From Dactylonectria macrodidyma (taxonomy: Eukaryota; Ascomycota; Sordariomycetes; Hypocreales; Nectriaceae): 64,000 nucleotides of DNA. The translations under genes were made by a program, and so were the position numbers. Positions 1 through 11,786 of the stretch are shown here, piece after piece; within the stretch, counting starts at the first letter, position 1, and every line of letters starts with the position of its first letter. The stretch spans positions 4,898,001 to 4,962,000 of the forward strand of contig JAGMUV010000001.1 in assembly GCA_020744425.1 (NCBI GenBank). The letters are read 5' to 3'. A model generated the notes under the pieces. That model was not told the origin of the DNA. It saw only the letters and a list, made by a program, of their open reading frames with translations, and ran no database searches.

Positions 1-1281
1 TATTTGGCTAGGGATTCTCTGTCGGCCCTAGCGAGAAGCTCCGAAGGAGGAGGCCCAAGGAGACGAATCATCTGAGCCCAGCGGGTGTTGTTGGAAAACT
101 TGCAATGTCCAGGGATCCGTCCACTAAGCAGGTTGACATCTCCAAGAAGCTCCCAAAGCTAGTTAATGATGTCAGCACTCATAAAATCATAGACAAAATT
201 TCTGGAACTATGACCTACCACAAGACCCAGGTTCCAGATGTCGACGGGGTATGACCAGCCTGCCTTGAGCATCACCTCAGGGGCCGTGTACTCTCGAGGT
301 TGGATATCGTGATGGTGCGGCACATTTCCTCGCACGGCGAGCCCAAAGTCGGTGAGCTTGACGTAGCCGATGTCGGCCGTCAAGTGGCCGAAGCTGGATC
401 GAGACTCGTAGACTGGACGACCGTTTCTCTCTTGACAAGGCGCAGGATTGGCGTTCTGGCGGATCACATACTCGTCGAGCACCCGAGAGTCTTCGAATGG
501 GACCATAAGGTGATCGCCTTTGAGATCTGGCCGTCATGTTAGCTACCAGCACCTAGTCGACGACCTAGTGGAGGGGCAAATGAAGCAGAGTAGTACCCAC
601 CGGTGTGAATCATCTGGCATTCGGAGTGCAGGAAGTCTAAGGACTTGAGGATACTAGGCAGCACGGCTTTGATAGTGCGTGGCTGCACCAACCCGGTCAG
701 GCCACTCTGCTGGCCCAACATCCAAAGTGGTTGGCGCAGTGGTTCGAATGCCAGACAAATATGGGTGCCATTAGGTCCCTCGACCTCAAAAGAATCCAGT
801 ACACTGCGCACATACTGTCGTCCGGGGTGTGTCGTCTCGGCCGTGAACATCTGGTCGGAGACATCTAGTTCGCGACGGGCTGCGGCCTGTACAGCGGGTG
901 TGTTGTTTGTAATCTTCAGTGCCACATGGTGTTCAGTCTGCCAGGGAAGCCTAGGCAGTCGTGAGTTTCAACCCTGGGTACGAATCAAAAGAAGCCCAGA
1001 GGCTCAGTTGCTTACCAGTGAGTGGCTCGCGCCAGCCAGACAGTCGACCCGGTACCCCATCCTAGCTTGGAGACGAGCTCGTACTTGCCGCCTAGCGTGT
1101 CGCCAATCCGAGCAGGATAGAAGTGCATCGGGTTATAGTTGCGGCATCTCTCCTCCTCGAACGGCCGCCCCGACTTGTAGCTCGACAGCTTCCTCAATCC
1201 TCGCTCGCAGACCTGAGCGCGGAGGCGTTGGTTCCGGAGGACGGATCGGCAAAGAGCCGGCGCGACGAGACCGTATCGCAT
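1..1281 (-). CDS. SRPK-like Ser/Thr protein kinase, 3' end cut by window edge
   Basis: Four exons read in frame: 1281-1016, 950-601, 526-219 and 158 to beyond position 1, with introns of 65, 74 and 60 bp and good GT-AG borders. The product phosphorylates Ser/Thr; SRPK relatives act on SR-type splicing factors, but fungi carry many divergent copies of unknown target. Visible motifs: glycine loop GWGTGSTVWLAR, VALK lysine, catalytic loop HTDLKGDHLM, VKLTDFGLA, YTAPEVML, VDIWNLG, and the SRPK-typical MIRLLGPPP. The leader before the kinase domain is basic and could be a mitochondrial presequence (inference). Odd point: the Mg-binding Asn after HTDLKGD is His (codon CAC), so activity may be reduced. 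Start chosen at the first ATG upstream of the FHYPARIG-like lead-in. The C-terminus lies outside the window. Confidence 0.85.
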
Positions 1282-3616
1282 CGTTGTGTATATAGAGTAG
1301 TAGAGACCTTGTCGTCTTTGTGGTGTATGTTTCGGTTCAGAAGTGCGCGTGTGAGAACAAGGTTGTGTGTTGTTGTTTGGCTTAAGCTAGTTTGCTGCAC
1401 ACTCTGGGCGCTTGATAGAGGACTTGGACCAAACCTCGCAGTTAAAAATGTCACCACCAAAAGGTAGAGAATTTTCTTTTCAAGGAATGATCAAACAAAT
1501 AGAAACACAGCCTTTATTAGATCAATGAACAGGCAAGCACACGTTAATTTTCCGGAACTGGCCGTCTGTCGTGGACTGAGGCGTGCGCGTGCAGCATCTC
1601 GGGGCATGTCGGTTAACGTGTGGCGGCCCGGGCAGGCGGAGGTGGAGAGAGGCCTTGGCGTGTCCAGCTCATTGCTGTATTCCCGGGAGCAAGAAAGGAG
1701 CATTGGATAATTGTGCCCCCAAACTCGCCCTTCTCCGCAGCACAAGTGGAGTGAGCTGGTTGGGATATCAGGCCACTGCACGAAAACACTCGATGGAGGC
1801 GCAGGGGGGTGGCGGCAGAGGGGGAAGCGGCATCTTCAAATAGAGGGGTTGAAGAGGGATCTAGGAGACGACTGGGGACTTCATTGCGAGTATTGCAAAG
1901 TGATGGGTTGGAAATGATTGTTCATGGTGATGACACCGAGGGGAGGGGGGGAATGCATTCTGGCCATGGCAGATACACGTTCTCCATTGTCCATCCTCCG
2001 CCATGCCCTCTGGCTTCATCTCCAAAAAATTCATGGGTCTCTAATTCCCCCATAACTCAGATACCGGGGCCCCGCATCCATGCACTGTGAAAACACTCCC
2101 CTGGACGGGATTATTATTGCTGGGCTGGCACGGGGCCTGCGGGGAACCTGGACAGCCCAATGCCCTTGGACCGGGGTACTGTCGTTTCTCCTTGTCACGA
2201 CAACCAGTCCTAGCAGCCCAACCACCAGAGTCGTCACCCGATGCCGCATGTCAGTGGGCGGTTGGCGTCGCTGAAATTGGTCATTCCAGGGCATAAACTT
2301 GGTCTTCAACTGAGCGATCAGGAGACTGGACGTAGAAAGGTGTGGTCATTTTACGACTTGGACATTGGTACACCATGCAGGCTGTGCGAAATTAGAGCTG
2401 GCATGACTCTCTGGCTTGTGGATGTCTGTCATTCCAACCTTTGTGCTGACTAGTTACCATTAGATATGTCTAACGCCTCCTGGAAATTCCATCTGACAAC
2501 CAGTACAAGCCAGTTGGGGGAGCCAGTGCGATGGGCGGCGTGAAGCCCGTCTCAACGGACCGCTGTGCCGCTTTTTGGGGAGATTTCAGCACCCACAGTG
2601 TGGTTAGTTTTTGATCCAGCATGGGAAATTTGAACCCTCAGTTTGAAAAACGAGCTTGCAGCAGACCCGATGCCAACTTTTTTATTACTGTTTAGTTGAA
2701 GGATGCTGCTCATGCTTTTGAATTCAATTAGTACTGCTTAATCTGCTCCCAATGGGGCGAGAGTTGGCAGCAGATACGCTGAGTGCATCTTTGTCTCTCG
2801 GTTTGTCTTTTTCTTCTTCCTCGCCACAATGCAAGTAATTTGCACTTCGAGGCGCGGAAAACTATTTCAATTGAGCACATCAATTTCTTTGTCAAAAGAC
2901 CAGCCAGTCTAGAAGTATCTCTCCCCCGAACCATGCGGGCGTCTTTTCGGACGCTGGAGCATCCGGGGCCTGCCTTCGAGTGATCGTCTATGGTAAGATG
3001 GGTATAAATGGCGAAGGTAGCTGCATTATTGCTTTGGCAGGTAAGAAAAATCCATTCAGAATCTCGAACGAAGATGTCAGCCTTCTCACATCTCTAGCTA
3101 GAATCCGGATCAGGCATGATGCCTAAGAAGACACACACACGCACATACTCGTGATGCCAGAAGGATGCTAGTGAAAATGAAAGAAAGAGTGTGACGCAAT
3201 TAGATCGAGCACTGACGCGTGCCCGATTTAGCGCACGAAATGGCCTAACCGGCGCCCTGGGAGCCCCATGTCAACGTCCTGCCTCTTCCAGACGCGCCCT
3301 TGCGAAGACATACGACCCCTCAGTGCTGGACAAGATAACCATCGAGCGCGTTAATTGGAAGGACGAAAATCTCGAGATAAGTCTGAGATTTCTGTCTCAC
3401 AGAGTGGTTTCCATAACCCTTGCAATCTTCCCTGTCGGATCCTGGTGGGTGCTGAAAACTCCGAAGGCGACCGGAACTTGTAGAATGAGTCATTTGACAA
3501 GCCTCAAAACGACGGCGAATCTTGACTTTTTTCTCTCTCTCTCAGACTTCTGCCCCGTATCAACAAAGCACTCACATTAGCCCTGTTCATCTAACCCGAG
3601 GCGGCCCATCAAAAAA
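1282..3616. other. Intergenic, no gene recognised
   Basis: About 2.3 kb between divergent genes. Open frames here start at non-ATG codons or have no recognisable domain. A short AC-rich microsatellite lies near 3131-3148. It presumably holds the promoters of the kinase and the acetyltransferase. Confidence 0.6.
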
Positions 3617-4477
3617 ATGCCTTCTGCTAGCCAAGTTCGTTTGATCCCATGGGACCCAGACTCCAAAGAACACGTCGATCGACTCTTCGAGCAGCGCGAG
3701 GACTGCGGCTGGGATAGCGAGAAAGTGGATCCTCTCTGGCGAGACAGGCAAAGATCAGGCACGAAATGCATCTTCTGGATTGTAAGTAGCATTGCCCGTC
3801 CTCGACGACATGTTTGGCTTCCCGGCCAGGCTCACCAATGTCATCAATGGACAGACTATACCAACCGACGGCTCTGAGGCAGACAAGAAGTCACGGCTTC
3901 AACCCGAAAGGCTCGCCATGGTCAGTTCCGACCCATTAAAACGAGATGGCATTTAATCTTACCATGCTCTAGAAAACGGCTATGCTGAAAGACACGAGTG
4001 GCTCAATCCGCGGCATGGCTCGCGCTCCGACCCAAGAAGCATTCTACCCGGCTGGCCATATCTCTTTAGATCCCGAAAACCCGGGCACAGAAGTGTTTGA
4101 TCTGGATATCCCGAAGGAAGATGTTTACTGGATAAAAACCTTCTTTGTGTTGCGGGACCTGCATAGTAAGGGTATTGGTCGCGCGGCCATGGACACCGTT
4201 GAGTCAATGGCGGTGGAAGCGCCATTGTGCGCCCGCACTCTTGCCCTCGATACAGTTCAAAAAGACAATGCTATTGCTTTGGAAATATCACGACGTGGTC
4301 AACCACCGAAGGTGAGCCTCTCATTGTCTCTAATCTTCATCAAAATGATTGCTGACAGATTCCAAGTCTACTGCTCATGGTTGGTATGAGAGACGACACT
4401 ACCAACTAATTCATACCGTCGAGGACTTCTATGATCCGGGCATTACAACTGTGTTCATGAAGAAGACCATAACTTGA
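3617..4477 (+). CDS. GNAT-family N-acetyltransferase
   Basis: Four exons: 3617-3781, 3855-3920, 3973-4311 and 4367-4477; about 226 aa. GNAT enzymes move an acetyl group from acetyl-CoA to an amine; the substrate here is unknown. The acetyl-CoA-binding stretch is seen as FFVLRDLHSKGIGRAAMDTV (core motif A, R-x-x-G-x-G/A), and the C-terminal WYERRHYQLI is the usual GNAT beta-bulge motif. The N-terminal WDSEKVDPLWRDRQRSGTK resembles a common fungal subfamily. The last acceptor (CCAAG before 4367) was chosen because it keeps WYERRHY in frame with the GTGAGC donor; a stronger-looking CAG at 4358 breaks the frame. There is no signal peptide, so it is probably cytosolic. Confidence 0.75.
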
Positions 4478-4735
4478 GACGGTATCTTGAACTCTACAAC
4501 TTGCACGCCTTTGTTGGTTGCCCTGAAGTCATGCGACCCCACATTGCGTGGCTGGATACGAAAATTTTGATTTGGTCTGCCTGGCTTAGAAGGCTTGGAG
4601 TTCCAAGGACAACATAGATAAATCAATGGCTAGCCTCCCTGAGCAACGACTTTGCGTACTCCAGGTGTTCATAAATGACGAAGACACAATCCGGGACAAG
4701 GTAATAAGAAGCAAACAATCGCTCCGGAAATAACT

Positions 4736-5690
4736 CTACAGTCTGTCACCTTGCCATTCGAAATTATACTGCCCTGGCATCTCTGCCACCGTATGGTCTG
4801 GGGGTAATTCTGGGACCTGAGGACTTGTCGTAGGGAGTTCCTTGGGCACATATTCCAAGACCTGCTGTGGGCGTTGCCTAGTGTCCTCAACAACCTGGTC
4901 CGAGTGAGCAAATTGCCGTCGCGCTTGACGCTTTCCCAGTAGAAAGATGGAAAAAGCCAAAGCCACGAGCCCCAAGACCCCAATGACACAACCAATACTG
5001 ATTCCTGCCACTTCGCCGGCGCTTAGGCCTGTCGAGTGAGAGTTGTTGTCTGCTGAGGACGTTGATGCTGTAGCGGAGGTAATATCTGTCTTAGTCGGCT
5101 GGACAAATGACGATCAGCACTGAGCTTCTGGAAATTACTGTATCAGTGTTTGCGTGCCTCATGTCCGCTTTGGAAGTCACCATCCCGGAACCTGATTTGC
5201 ACACTGAAGGCGTTCAATGCTCCCCACAATTGGTCCATTGAGGTAGTAGAGTCCGGAACGAGATCAGTTCCGGAAGAAGTGACCATGGTAACTGTGGGAA
5301 ACGAGACCTCCTGTGACCACCTAGACGCGCATCCCATGGTGCTCTCCCACCCAAAAACGAGGCTAGGATTGCAGTCAAAGTTACTGGCACCGTGTTAGCT
5401 GAGCAATGCCAGACCCGCATGGCTTACCTTGGGCAGCACGTAACAACAGTCTCAATCGCGCCTCCCTCTCCTGCAGGCGTAATGCTGGAGCAGGCAGTTG
5501 TATAACCATCGGGACAGATCCCGGGCGAGTAGTAGTTCGTGCGTGCATCCTCGTAATGCGCTGGGAAACAGTCATCTCTAGTTAGTGGGCCGCCGTACAT
5601 GGCACCAAAGCTCTCTGCATATATGTTGGTCAAGGAGGAAAGGCAGCTTGCCGCAGGCGTAAAGGTCGTAGTCAAGGATCCCACCGACAT
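4736..5690 (-). CDS. Single-pass membrane protein with Cys-rich ectodomain
   Basis: Exons 5690-5428, 5383-5158 and 5098-4736; about 283 aa. The N-terminal half carries the fungal pattern TTTFTPAASC, DCFP, YYSPGICPDGYT and paired Cys (TCCP). A Thr/Ser-rich stalk follows, then one membrane helix (AGISIGCVIGVLGLVALAF), a basic stop-transfer KRQARRQ and a Pro-rich cytosolic tail ending in an acidic/aromatic stretch. This layout is common in Sordariomycete genomes; the function is unknown, and a cell-surface sensor or anchor is only a guess. The first intron is short (44 bp). The second has no in-frame GT donor; the solution that keeps frame uses a GC donor (GAG|GCACGC) with a CAG acceptor, 59 bp. 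No clear signal peptide was seen at the chosen ATG. Confidence 0.65.
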
Positions 5691-7492
5691 TATTAAAGGA
5701 GTAAGGTATCGAAGAATGTAGGATCTTTAATGCGGACTTATTGAAAGTTGAGGTGTTCAGAACTTCCAATTCACATCATCTCGCCGTTTTAAAAGGAGGG
5801 TTATCGGCTTCATGTTGTACAACGAGGCGAGGTTGGTACAGAAGCTGAAACGGATACACGGTGGCAAAGCACGCAATGTGCCGAACATCAAATATGGTCC
5901 CTGCCCCCTCTCCTTCTGCAGCCGGAGCGACCCCATCAGGTGACGAAAGTGATGAAGCAGCCTATAATTCCAGTTGCGGGAGCTGAAAATAAGTGGACAA
6001 TTTTGCAGCCTACAACGCGCCGCTGACGCAGCGGGTTGTGAGGATGAGGCACACTACTGGGAAGTTCCGCAGCCTCCCACACGTTGCAAGACACAGGTTA
6101 ATGCCAAGACCATTATCATCATGGCCGTCCACGATACCATTTGTCATTTCATGAGGCGTTCGCACTTCTGTTGCCGCTCTTCCGGCTCTGTCAGAGACAC
6201 TTGTAGTATGTATTGCCTCGGCAATCGGTGTCTAGACAGACCGGCGACAATCAGTAGCACATCGACCTCTACCAACTACAGCAGTGGCATCGGAACGGCA
6301 GTCGGATCTGAATGCAGGAGAACTGTTCATCTTTCTGACATAACGAGGATCCTATACAGTAATCAGTCATCGCTGACCGTGAGACTCCAATAGCTTGAAC
6401 GACCCTAAACAGTACTCGTTGACTTCTAGCATCCTGTTCACGATATATGAACAGCCTTCAAGCTTGATGGCGGAGAACTAATATAAGGCCACCGCTTTTT
6501 TAAGAATGATGGGAATTGATTGCCGAATTTGATCCCTGACTCGAACCATTCATGACTCAGACCTCGATGTTGGTGAGAATGCCGCCGTTGTGATTCCCGT
6601 CGTCGCAAACACCGGAACCCAGGTCACCTTCGTGACCCTCTCAATTCTTGTTTGTGCCTCGATCCAGGGAAATAAAAATTGTCTCCCCCACTGACCACTG
6701 GCCACCAAAGCTCCCATACTTGTGCTTCAACCAAGCCATGGCTCGCCACCCTAAATACCTCGACCTAGGACATCTGCTGGACTTCCTTGCAAGGAGGTTA
6801 TGCTCCAGCCAGAAGCTCAACGCCTCGATACCCTCGGTCCTCACACATAGTGCGTTCATTAAATCACGCTCCCTATGGCGCTAAAGTATCGCAACTATGG
6901 ATGCTTGGTACAGTTTTAGCACAAAACTTTTGCCTCTTTGTAGTGTACTGCAGGCTCAGATTGGCGCACGATAAGCAAAACACATCCGTATGGCTTCATT
7001 TTCAATATCGCGTGTCTATAAAGCTGGTTGATACCTCTCAATATGCCTAGCGAGAGTTTGCTTTGAGACTTAGCTGCATCCTGGCAATGACATTGGCGAA
7101 GTGCATCCTGCAATGGTTCGATGCTGTTTGGACGACGCCCAGGAAATAATCTCGACATGTCGGCGCTTACCCAATTTGGCACAACCAAAACATGGGTGCG
7201 GTTCCAGGTGATTGATGCCTGAGGTACCAAGAATCCGTTGCACATACCGCTCTGAGCGTAGATATTTCAAGACTCCAATCTTCCACCTTTTAACATCTCC
7301 TTCACTGTTACTGGCACTCAATTCTCACTTTGCTCTATCACACTTCCGTGTTTGGGTCGTCCAGTCTGGTACTGACGGATTCAAGCCGGCCTGCGGAATT
7401 GTTCACGACGAGTACTTTTAGCATCCCAGCCCCGTACAAAGACCACCTGCCTCCAGTGTCCACGACAACTGGTGACGATCTTCAACCCCAAT
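5691..7492. other. Intergenic, no gene recognised
   Basis: 1.8 kb between divergent genes. The longest frames begin at TTG or GTG codons and show no domain or splice structure. Presumed promoters only. Confidence 0.55.
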
Positions 7493-8443
7493 ATGTCATT
7501 CCTGAAACTAATGGAAGCCATCAATGATTCATCTTGCCCGGTGCATGAGAAAAATGGGCCTTGTTTGCTCAGTTTTGGTAGCACTGGGTTCACGTTCAAG
7601 TTGAACGATTGTATTGTTGTGAAGAAGGTCCGCCCCGGTCGAGATGGCAACTTGGCCAATGAACGAGACATTTTCTCCATACTCGAGTGTCATCCTCCAT
7701 CGCCATACATTATTCGAAGTCTCTACCGAACTGAGAAAGCCATTTTCCTAGAATATGCCACAAACGGAGACCTCGCGTCCCTTCTCAAAGAAGAACAGCG
7801 CAGGGATGAGTCGACGCAGCAAGTGATGGAAGTTGCGAAAAGACAGCCCCTGGGCCATTGTCTCCGTTGGATGAAGCAGCTTGGCGCGGCTGCCGCGTGG
7901 CTCGAAGGGCTTGGCCTGGCTCATTGTGATATCCGCCCCGGAAACATGCTTTTGTGTCAATCTGGACATATGAAGCTAGCCGACTTTGACCGTACTCTCA
8001 AGATAGGAGAGGATATGCTGTCTGGGACAGAACCGTTTGCGAGACTTCTTGGCGAAGAAGGCGGCCTAGATCGTGGCACGTATGGAGAGGCTGGCTGCCG
8101 AACAGAACAATTTGCCATTGGGTCGGTCTTTTATTCACTAACCCGCGGCTTCGACCCGTTCGAGAATGAATGGTGGGGTCCTAGCCATGGACCCATTCGT
8201 ATGCAGAAGCTACAGAAGATGGAGTTCCCTACAATAGGTCGCTCTGGATGTGATGATATCATACGAAATTGCTGGTATGGCCGATACGGAACCGTCTCCA
8301 AACTCTGCGTCGACCTTGTAGCTTTGGGTGGAAATGCCTGGAAAGTCCCTTGCGATCGAGAACCTCTTTGGATCGAGGAAAGAAAGAAAGAGTGCGAAGC
8401 AATGGCACGAAGCGGAATTTTGGAGCAATTGGTAACCCGCTAA
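7493..8443 (+). CDS. Divergent protein-kinase-like protein
   Basis: Single-exon gene of 316 aa; start set at the first ATG in frame (MSFLKLMEAIND). Kinase fold features: CIVVKKV (candidate ATP lysine, about residue 43), ERDIFSIL (candidate helix-C Glu), a catalytic loop HCDIRPGNMLL with Asp and Asn kept but the usual Lys replaced by Arg, and MKLADFDRTL in place of DFG. A C-lobe pattern (EQFAIGSVFYSLTRGFDPFE) is clear. This is a fungal group of small kinase-like proteins of unknown role. The DFG-to-DFD change and the absence of a normal APE suggest altered or absent phosphotransfer, but catalytic Asp and metal-binding Asn are present. Lies alone, without operon-like neighbours. Confidence 0.8.
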   Translation: MSFLKLMEAINDSSCPVHEKNGPCLLSFGSTGFTFKLNDCIVVKKVRPGRDGNLANERDIFSILECHPPSPYIIRSLYRTEKAIFLEYATNGDLASLLKEEQRRDESTQQVMEVAKRQPLGHCLRWMKQLGAAAAWLEGLGLAHCDIRPGNMLLCQSGHMKLADFDRTLKIGEDMLSGTEPFARLLGEEGGLDRGTYGEAGCRTEQFAIGSVFYSLTRGFDPFENEWWGPSHGPIRMQKLQKMEFPTIGRSGCDDIIRNCWYGRYGTVSKLCVDLVALGGNAWKVPCDREPLWIEERKKECEAMARSGILEQLVTR

Positions 8444-8546
8444 CTACATTATCTCCTACTAAGGCCTGGCACACAAAAGCCGCTGCACTACCTAGTCGAG
8501 CTATCTCGGGTTCTCTCTTCAGAGACACGATGTGGCAGTGTCCGTC

Positions 8547-8765
8547 TCAAGTTGATCGAACCCATCTACCAACCGCATTCTTGACAAACACTCGGCTCGC
8601 TATGCAGTCATCGCAAGGATCTTGTTCCACGGAGGAACCAAGGTATTCTGTTCGTTTAATGGCACCACAGTTGCCGCAGTTGTCAGGCCAGGGAATGGCC
8701 ATCGCTGACTCCTCGATGACATGTTGGCAGAGTTTTGTCTTTCGTGGAATCAAGGTTTTGCACAT
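8547..8765 (-). CDS. Possible small Cys-rich protein
   Basis: A 72-aa frame starting MCKTLIPRKTKLC, with Cys pairs in the order C-x(9)-C, CGNCG and CDDC. Small fungal proteins beginning MCK and carrying Cys/His motifs are common, so a zinc-binding role is conceivable. An upstream ATG in the same frame (8798) would add 11 residues. It is convergent with the kinase-like gene. There is no homology evidence beyond the look of the motif, and it could be chance. Confidence 0.35.
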   Translation of the reverse strand: MCKTLIPRKTKLCQHVIEESAMAIPWPDNCGNCGAIKRTEYLGSSVEQDPCDDCIASRVFVKNAVGRWVRST

Positions 8766-8798
8766 TTCATATCTAAAAATGGTCAGCCCAAGGGGCAT

Positions 8799-10190
8799 GT
8801 GCCAATGTAGCGCGAGGTCCTTACGCGATAATTTGGATTAGAAGTCAAACACCCAAAGAGCTAAACGACGAAGCTAGTTGGACATGATTGATACTGGCCT
8901 TCGGTTTTGTATCTTTAAGTAATCACTCGTTGAGGCCATCTGACCATTGCGGATATGCGCATCTAATGAGCTCTGCCAGAGGGTAGTCAGCTGCGTCAAT
9001 GCGCCATCGAGTGATTTTGATGCGTGAAGATCGCTACGGTGTAGTGCAGGACATGGTTGACATCTACGGGAAATTTTCACGACGGCCGTGACTTCGACGG
9101 TCACCCAATGAATTGCAGGGTGTAGAAACATGATAATTAGCTTTCTGAATGGGTAATGGATGAAAGGGCCTGCAGATGCTGCCAAGCTAGGCAGCACCCA
9201 TTAGCGACCTGAAGTCTGATGGAGGGGTAACCGGCCATGACCGACCATTTGCATGCCTACATCCACGTCACCTCACTAGAGATGACACCTACAGCACCTA
9301 GCTTAGTAAAAGTAGCCAAAGGCGATCATTTAAAGCATGATAACTCACTCTCCTTCTAGGCAGCTTGCCGGTCAGCCCCATGATTGCCTCGATGTAGATC
9401 GTTTCAGAGCGACGAGGCAACAAGACGATACCTCGCTACCGAAGTCATCCAGAGGTTAAGGCTGGCATAGGTACTAGTCCTGAGGGCTGATAGAACACGT
9501 TATCATCCTTGCGTCGCCTCCTGCCACCGTACACGCCTCCTGCTTCGCGAGCGGACAATCAGTGCATTGTGGATTTGCCACCTGTCATCTCCTATGGCGC
9601 TGTCACTCGTGAGTTTTGACCCTTATGAGCGTATGACCGTACATGTAGCGCCGATCTCAAATCGACGAGAGAATCGTGACTAGGTACCGTAGACCATACA
9701 AAAAACACGCTTTTAATCTCTAGGCTCTAGAGCATTAATTAAGATAGAAGTAAGGAACAAGCTCTCAAAGATCAGGAGGATCATCCGAAAGGCGCTCAGT
9801 CAGGAAAATAGTTTATCCTAACCGAACGATGAGTTGTTTCCATTACTGCATACTGAGATGAGTTAGTATTAGATTTAATATGAAGCCTAATAGTGTCTTA
9901 GTCGGGCTGTGCTTTTCTTGCTCATGCCTAGCCATTTAGACTACGAATTTGCGGTTTGTGGTATTAAACTCAACTCACGCGAACCACATAGCGGCTAAAT
10001 GACGACATTTACTACCCCTCTTTCAACCTCCCCTCATGCGACATTTCGCCTTCTCTTCTCGAACATCACACTTTTGATCGTTGTCACTTCCCCTAGCCAA
10101 TTCCCTGATTTTTGATAGGACGACAGTTGCGATTCGATTTACCAAGGCTCGCTCACCCTCGATCTCCCAACTTTGACACGGTACCCCATC
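8799..10190. other. Intergenic, AT-leaning, no gene recognised
   Basis: About 1.4 kb with many stops in all frames; 9690-9960 is visibly AT-rich. Presumably includes the promoter of the aldo-keto reductase. Confidence 0.5.
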
Positions 10191-11390
10191 ATGTCTGACT
10201 CGTCGATATGTAGCGCGACTTTCAAATTGAACAATGGTAAAATTCACCTTTCTAATGACTGTGCATTTTGCATCAAGGGTATAACTAATATGGTGGATTA
10301 GGCGAACAGTTCCCAGCAGTGGGTCTAGGAACTTGGCAAGGTGATTGATATCTTCCCATGGCGTACGTCACAAAGTGCTAATCAAAAAGTAACAGGGAGA
10401 GTTGGATCAAATGACGAGAAGGCTCTCGAGAGTTCAATCGTCCATGCTCTCCAGAGTGGATATCGCCTCATCGATACCGCGCAGCGTTACGGCGTCGAGG
10501 AAACTGTTGGCCGTGCCATACGTAACAGCGGTGTACCTCGATCTGACATTGTCGTCGTCACAAAGTTCTGGGGCGAGTGGCACCACAACCCCGAAGAAGC
10601 ATTGCAAAAGTCACTTGACAACCTATCCCTCGAGTACGTCGACGTATTCCTCATGCATTGGCCGTGGGCGACGACACCGGCGCCTGATGCGCGTCCACTG
10701 CGGAAGGATGAGAGCCCAACGATTGTTGAAACGTGGAAGAAGATGGAGAAGCTTGTGGGCCCCAAGTGCAGGGCCATTGGCGTGAGCAACTTCACCCAAA
10801 AGACGCTTGAGGAGCTCCTCGCCAACACCTCAGTGGTGCCCGCTATCAATCAAGTCGAACTCCACGCTTTCAATCCCAATCACAAACTGGCTGCTTATTG
10901 TCAGGCTAAGGGAATCCATGTCATGAGTTGGAGGTGAGTATAGATGCGAAACACACCAACAAAGACGCTCTTCCAGATGATTCAATAATAAGGCAGAACT
11001 GCCTCGCTAATGAACCACTCTTTTAGCACAATGGGAGGGTCAAACGCCGGCCAGATTAGCCAAATCCTGACCCACGACCTCTTCACCGACATCGCTGCAA
11101 AGCACGGCTGCTCTGCTGGCGTGGTTTCTTTGTCATGGGTCGTGCAACGAGGCATTACCGTCATACCCAAGAGCAGTTCCAAAAAGCGCATCGAAGACAA
11201 CATCTCTCTAGTGACGTTGACGGATGAGGAAATGGATCAGATCAACGAAGCACATAACACCATCCAGCGATATCGGATTGCGGATGGCATCAAATCGCTA
11301 CAGGTCGAGATGGACGGAAAGCCAACGCTCCAGGGATGGTCCAAGGTGGACTTTGGATGGGAAGACGAAGAGGGTAACTGGTTAACCTAA
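10191..11390 (+). CDS. Aldo-keto reductase
   Basis: Four exons: 10191-10236, 10302-10340, 10396-10933 and 11027-11390; about 328 aa. Reduces aldehydes or ketones with NADPH in the cytosol; the substrate is unknown. Family marks in order: FPAVGLGTW, the catalytic tetrad Asp and Tyr in GYRLIDTAQRYG, Lys in VVTKFWG, His in VFLMHWP, then IGVSNF, AINQVELHAF and the coenzyme motif VIPKSSSKKRIEDN. Two tiny first exons before GYRLIDTA are typical of fungal members. The last intron splits the Ser of MSWSTMGG, where many relatives read P-L/M-G. The protein appears complete. Confidence 0.9.
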
Positions 11391-11786
11391 ACTTGCACAT
11401 AAAGATATGCTCGGACAACTTCTCAAGACTTGTCAAGCATGGTCGTAGGAGCATCTTAGCTCGGTAGCTGACTTCCCGATCCCATAGGCTGGAAAGCCAG
11501 CAGATTCCAACAGCAACGCTCTCTGGACGAAAATACACAAAGAAAAATCAAGGAATGAGTTCATCAACATTTTGTAGCAACAGAACCTAAACTAGTGGCT
11601 AGCTTCGTAGTGTATCCTATGCTGGCCGATGTCCAGACTCACGTTTCAATCAGCCCCATATAACGACTGTCGCATATCTTAGCCATTATTCGAATGATGT
11701 CTGTTAAATATTCCATTGTATATGGCGGCAGCGCAAACATGCGTCATCGCCATCTTGCTTCTTTGCACATCGCTCGGTCAATGTGA
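11391..11786. other. Convergent intergenic spacer
   Basis: Nearly 400 bp between the 3' ends of two converging genes; no gene recognised. Confidence 0.5.

Noticed and set aside
3191..3580. Plus-strand frame of 129 codons just before the acetyltransferase
   Set aside because: No ATG near its start and no recognisable feature; it looks like leader or promoter DNA.
5974..6393. Plus-strand frame of 139 codons
   Set aside because: It starts at TTG, has low-complexity Ser/Thr content and no domain or splice support.
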